Shown one piece after another: positions 63,401 through 64,000 of a stretch of DNA of 64,000 nucleotides. The stretch lies in NCBI RefSeq assembly GCF_032854445.1, contig NC_088295.1:29880470-29944469 (forward strand). The letters run 5' to 3'. The stretch is from Liolophura sinensis. Its lineage: Eukaryota; Mollusca; Polyplacophora; Chitonida; Chitonidae. Made by a program: the position numbers and the translations under genes. Under the pieces are notes generated by a model. The model saw nothing but the letters and a program-made list of their open reading frames with translations, searched no databases and was not told the origin of the DNA. Numbering within the stretch: the first letter of the stretch is position 1; every line of letters begins with the position of its first letter.

Positions 63401-64000
63401 AGATGTAAAGCAATTCTGGATTCGTCATACCATTGCAACTGAAAAGAAAACTGGTCAAGTAAGCCACACTCAAAGTTTTATTTTGATAGACTAAGACTCA
63501 GTTGAATCAGGAAATCAGATTTGTTGCACAGGTAAATCAGAGGACGTATGTTATAGAAATGAGGAATAACGACTTACCACCCTTAGATACAAAGCGAAAT
63601 AAGAATGATCACCCCTTACCCGTGAAATTTTGCAACGACTAATTACATGATCAATAATAGCAGATTGCTAACAACCTAATCGTTGGGAAACTAATGTAGC
63701 CTGTAAGGGCTTTAGCCTGTCCATACGAAAACCCGGCAAAAGTCATTAAAATTTCCAATTTAACAATCATACTGTAACATAATAATATATAAATATATTT
63801 TGACACTAAAACAGTGTGTCTTTTACATGGCCATATACATATATCTGTTTATATTTTTGGCAAACACATTACACCAGTCATAGTTCAATACCACGTATAA
63901 CTTCCGTGTGTACAAGGAACAACTTCCACTTAGGGTTTCATTCCTCTAAGCAGATTTTCGATCTGCTTATTAGTTATGATTTCAATCTTATACAGGACAT
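60490..64000 (+). repeat. Segmental duplication copy 2 (continues past window)
   Basis: Partner of 55140-57400. The offset is about 5.3 kb at the left anchors and 6.67 kb at the right ones, because 61600-63330 is additional sequence with no counterpart in copy 1. The right end is cut by the window edge. Confidence 0.75.
61600..63330. other. Segment private to duplication copy 2
   Basis: About 1.7 kb with no counterpart in copy 1: either an insertion here or a deletion there. No terminal repeats or transposon ORF recognised. One exon-like stretch (62266-62463) is discussed under findings. Confidence 0.4.

Overview
This is a gene-poor, AT-rich stretch of an animal nuclear genome. The best guess at the source is a mollusc or a related lophotrochozoan. 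That guess rests on the interspersed repeats: tRNA-derived SINEs with (CACT)n, (ATTC)n or A-rich tails, an I/Nimb-like (often labelled 'jockey-like') LINE with an RNase H domain, a Ty3/gypsy pol fragment, and small inverted-repeat elements, one with a CCAGTTTCACAAA terminus. I found no intact protein-coding gene, no rRNA gene and no functional tRNA gene. Nothing here is prokaryotic: there are no operons, dense ORFs or CRISPR arrays. The only recognisable coding sequence is decayed transposon sequence.

Layout. 1-9 kb: mostly anonymous sequence with a complete SINE-2 (346-576, 14-bp target-site duplication, TSD), a complete SINE-1 (5199-5564, 14-bp TSD), a SINE-1 fragment (7189-7356) and a cluster of GGATCCTACG motifs (7979-8432). 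9.08-12.30 kb: an internally deleted LINE with ORF1 zinc knuckles, two RT pieces, RNase H pieces and a (ATTC)n tail. 12.3-20.5 kb: anonymous, with SINE-2 fragments near 19 kb. 20.53-41.47 kb: copies of one roughly 4-5 kb unit, two head-to-tail (A 20530-25560, B 25561-29555), then after an unrelated 4.9-kb spacer an inverted pair (C 34425-37790, D 37791-41080), ending in a short re-inverted piece (E 41090-41465). The units carry a shared old SINE-2 insertion, and unit A has gained a MITE that D lacks. 41.5-50 kb: anonymous, with SINE fragments, a 28-bp minisatellite and a SINE-3 copy. 49.9-53.6 kb: SINE-1 with TSD, a duplicated block, a Ty3/gypsy pol fragment with a single stop codon in its RT part, an unidentified zinc-finger-like ORF remnant, a full SINE-2 and a SINE-3 fragment. 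54.9-64 kb: a (TA)n tract, then two diverged tandem copies of one segment (55140-57400 and 60490 to window end) separated by a 30-bp minisatellite with an almost perfect 189-bp duplication.

How the parts relate. The elements appear linked by their ends: the LINE 3' end, SINE-1 and SINE-2 share a similar terminal sequence before their simple-repeat tails. This is the usual sign that SINEs borrow a LINE's reverse transcriptase. SINE-1 and SINE-3 also share a central core. All family assignments come from reading the sequence and from memory of these families; no database search was possible. Identity values were counted by eye on short blocks.
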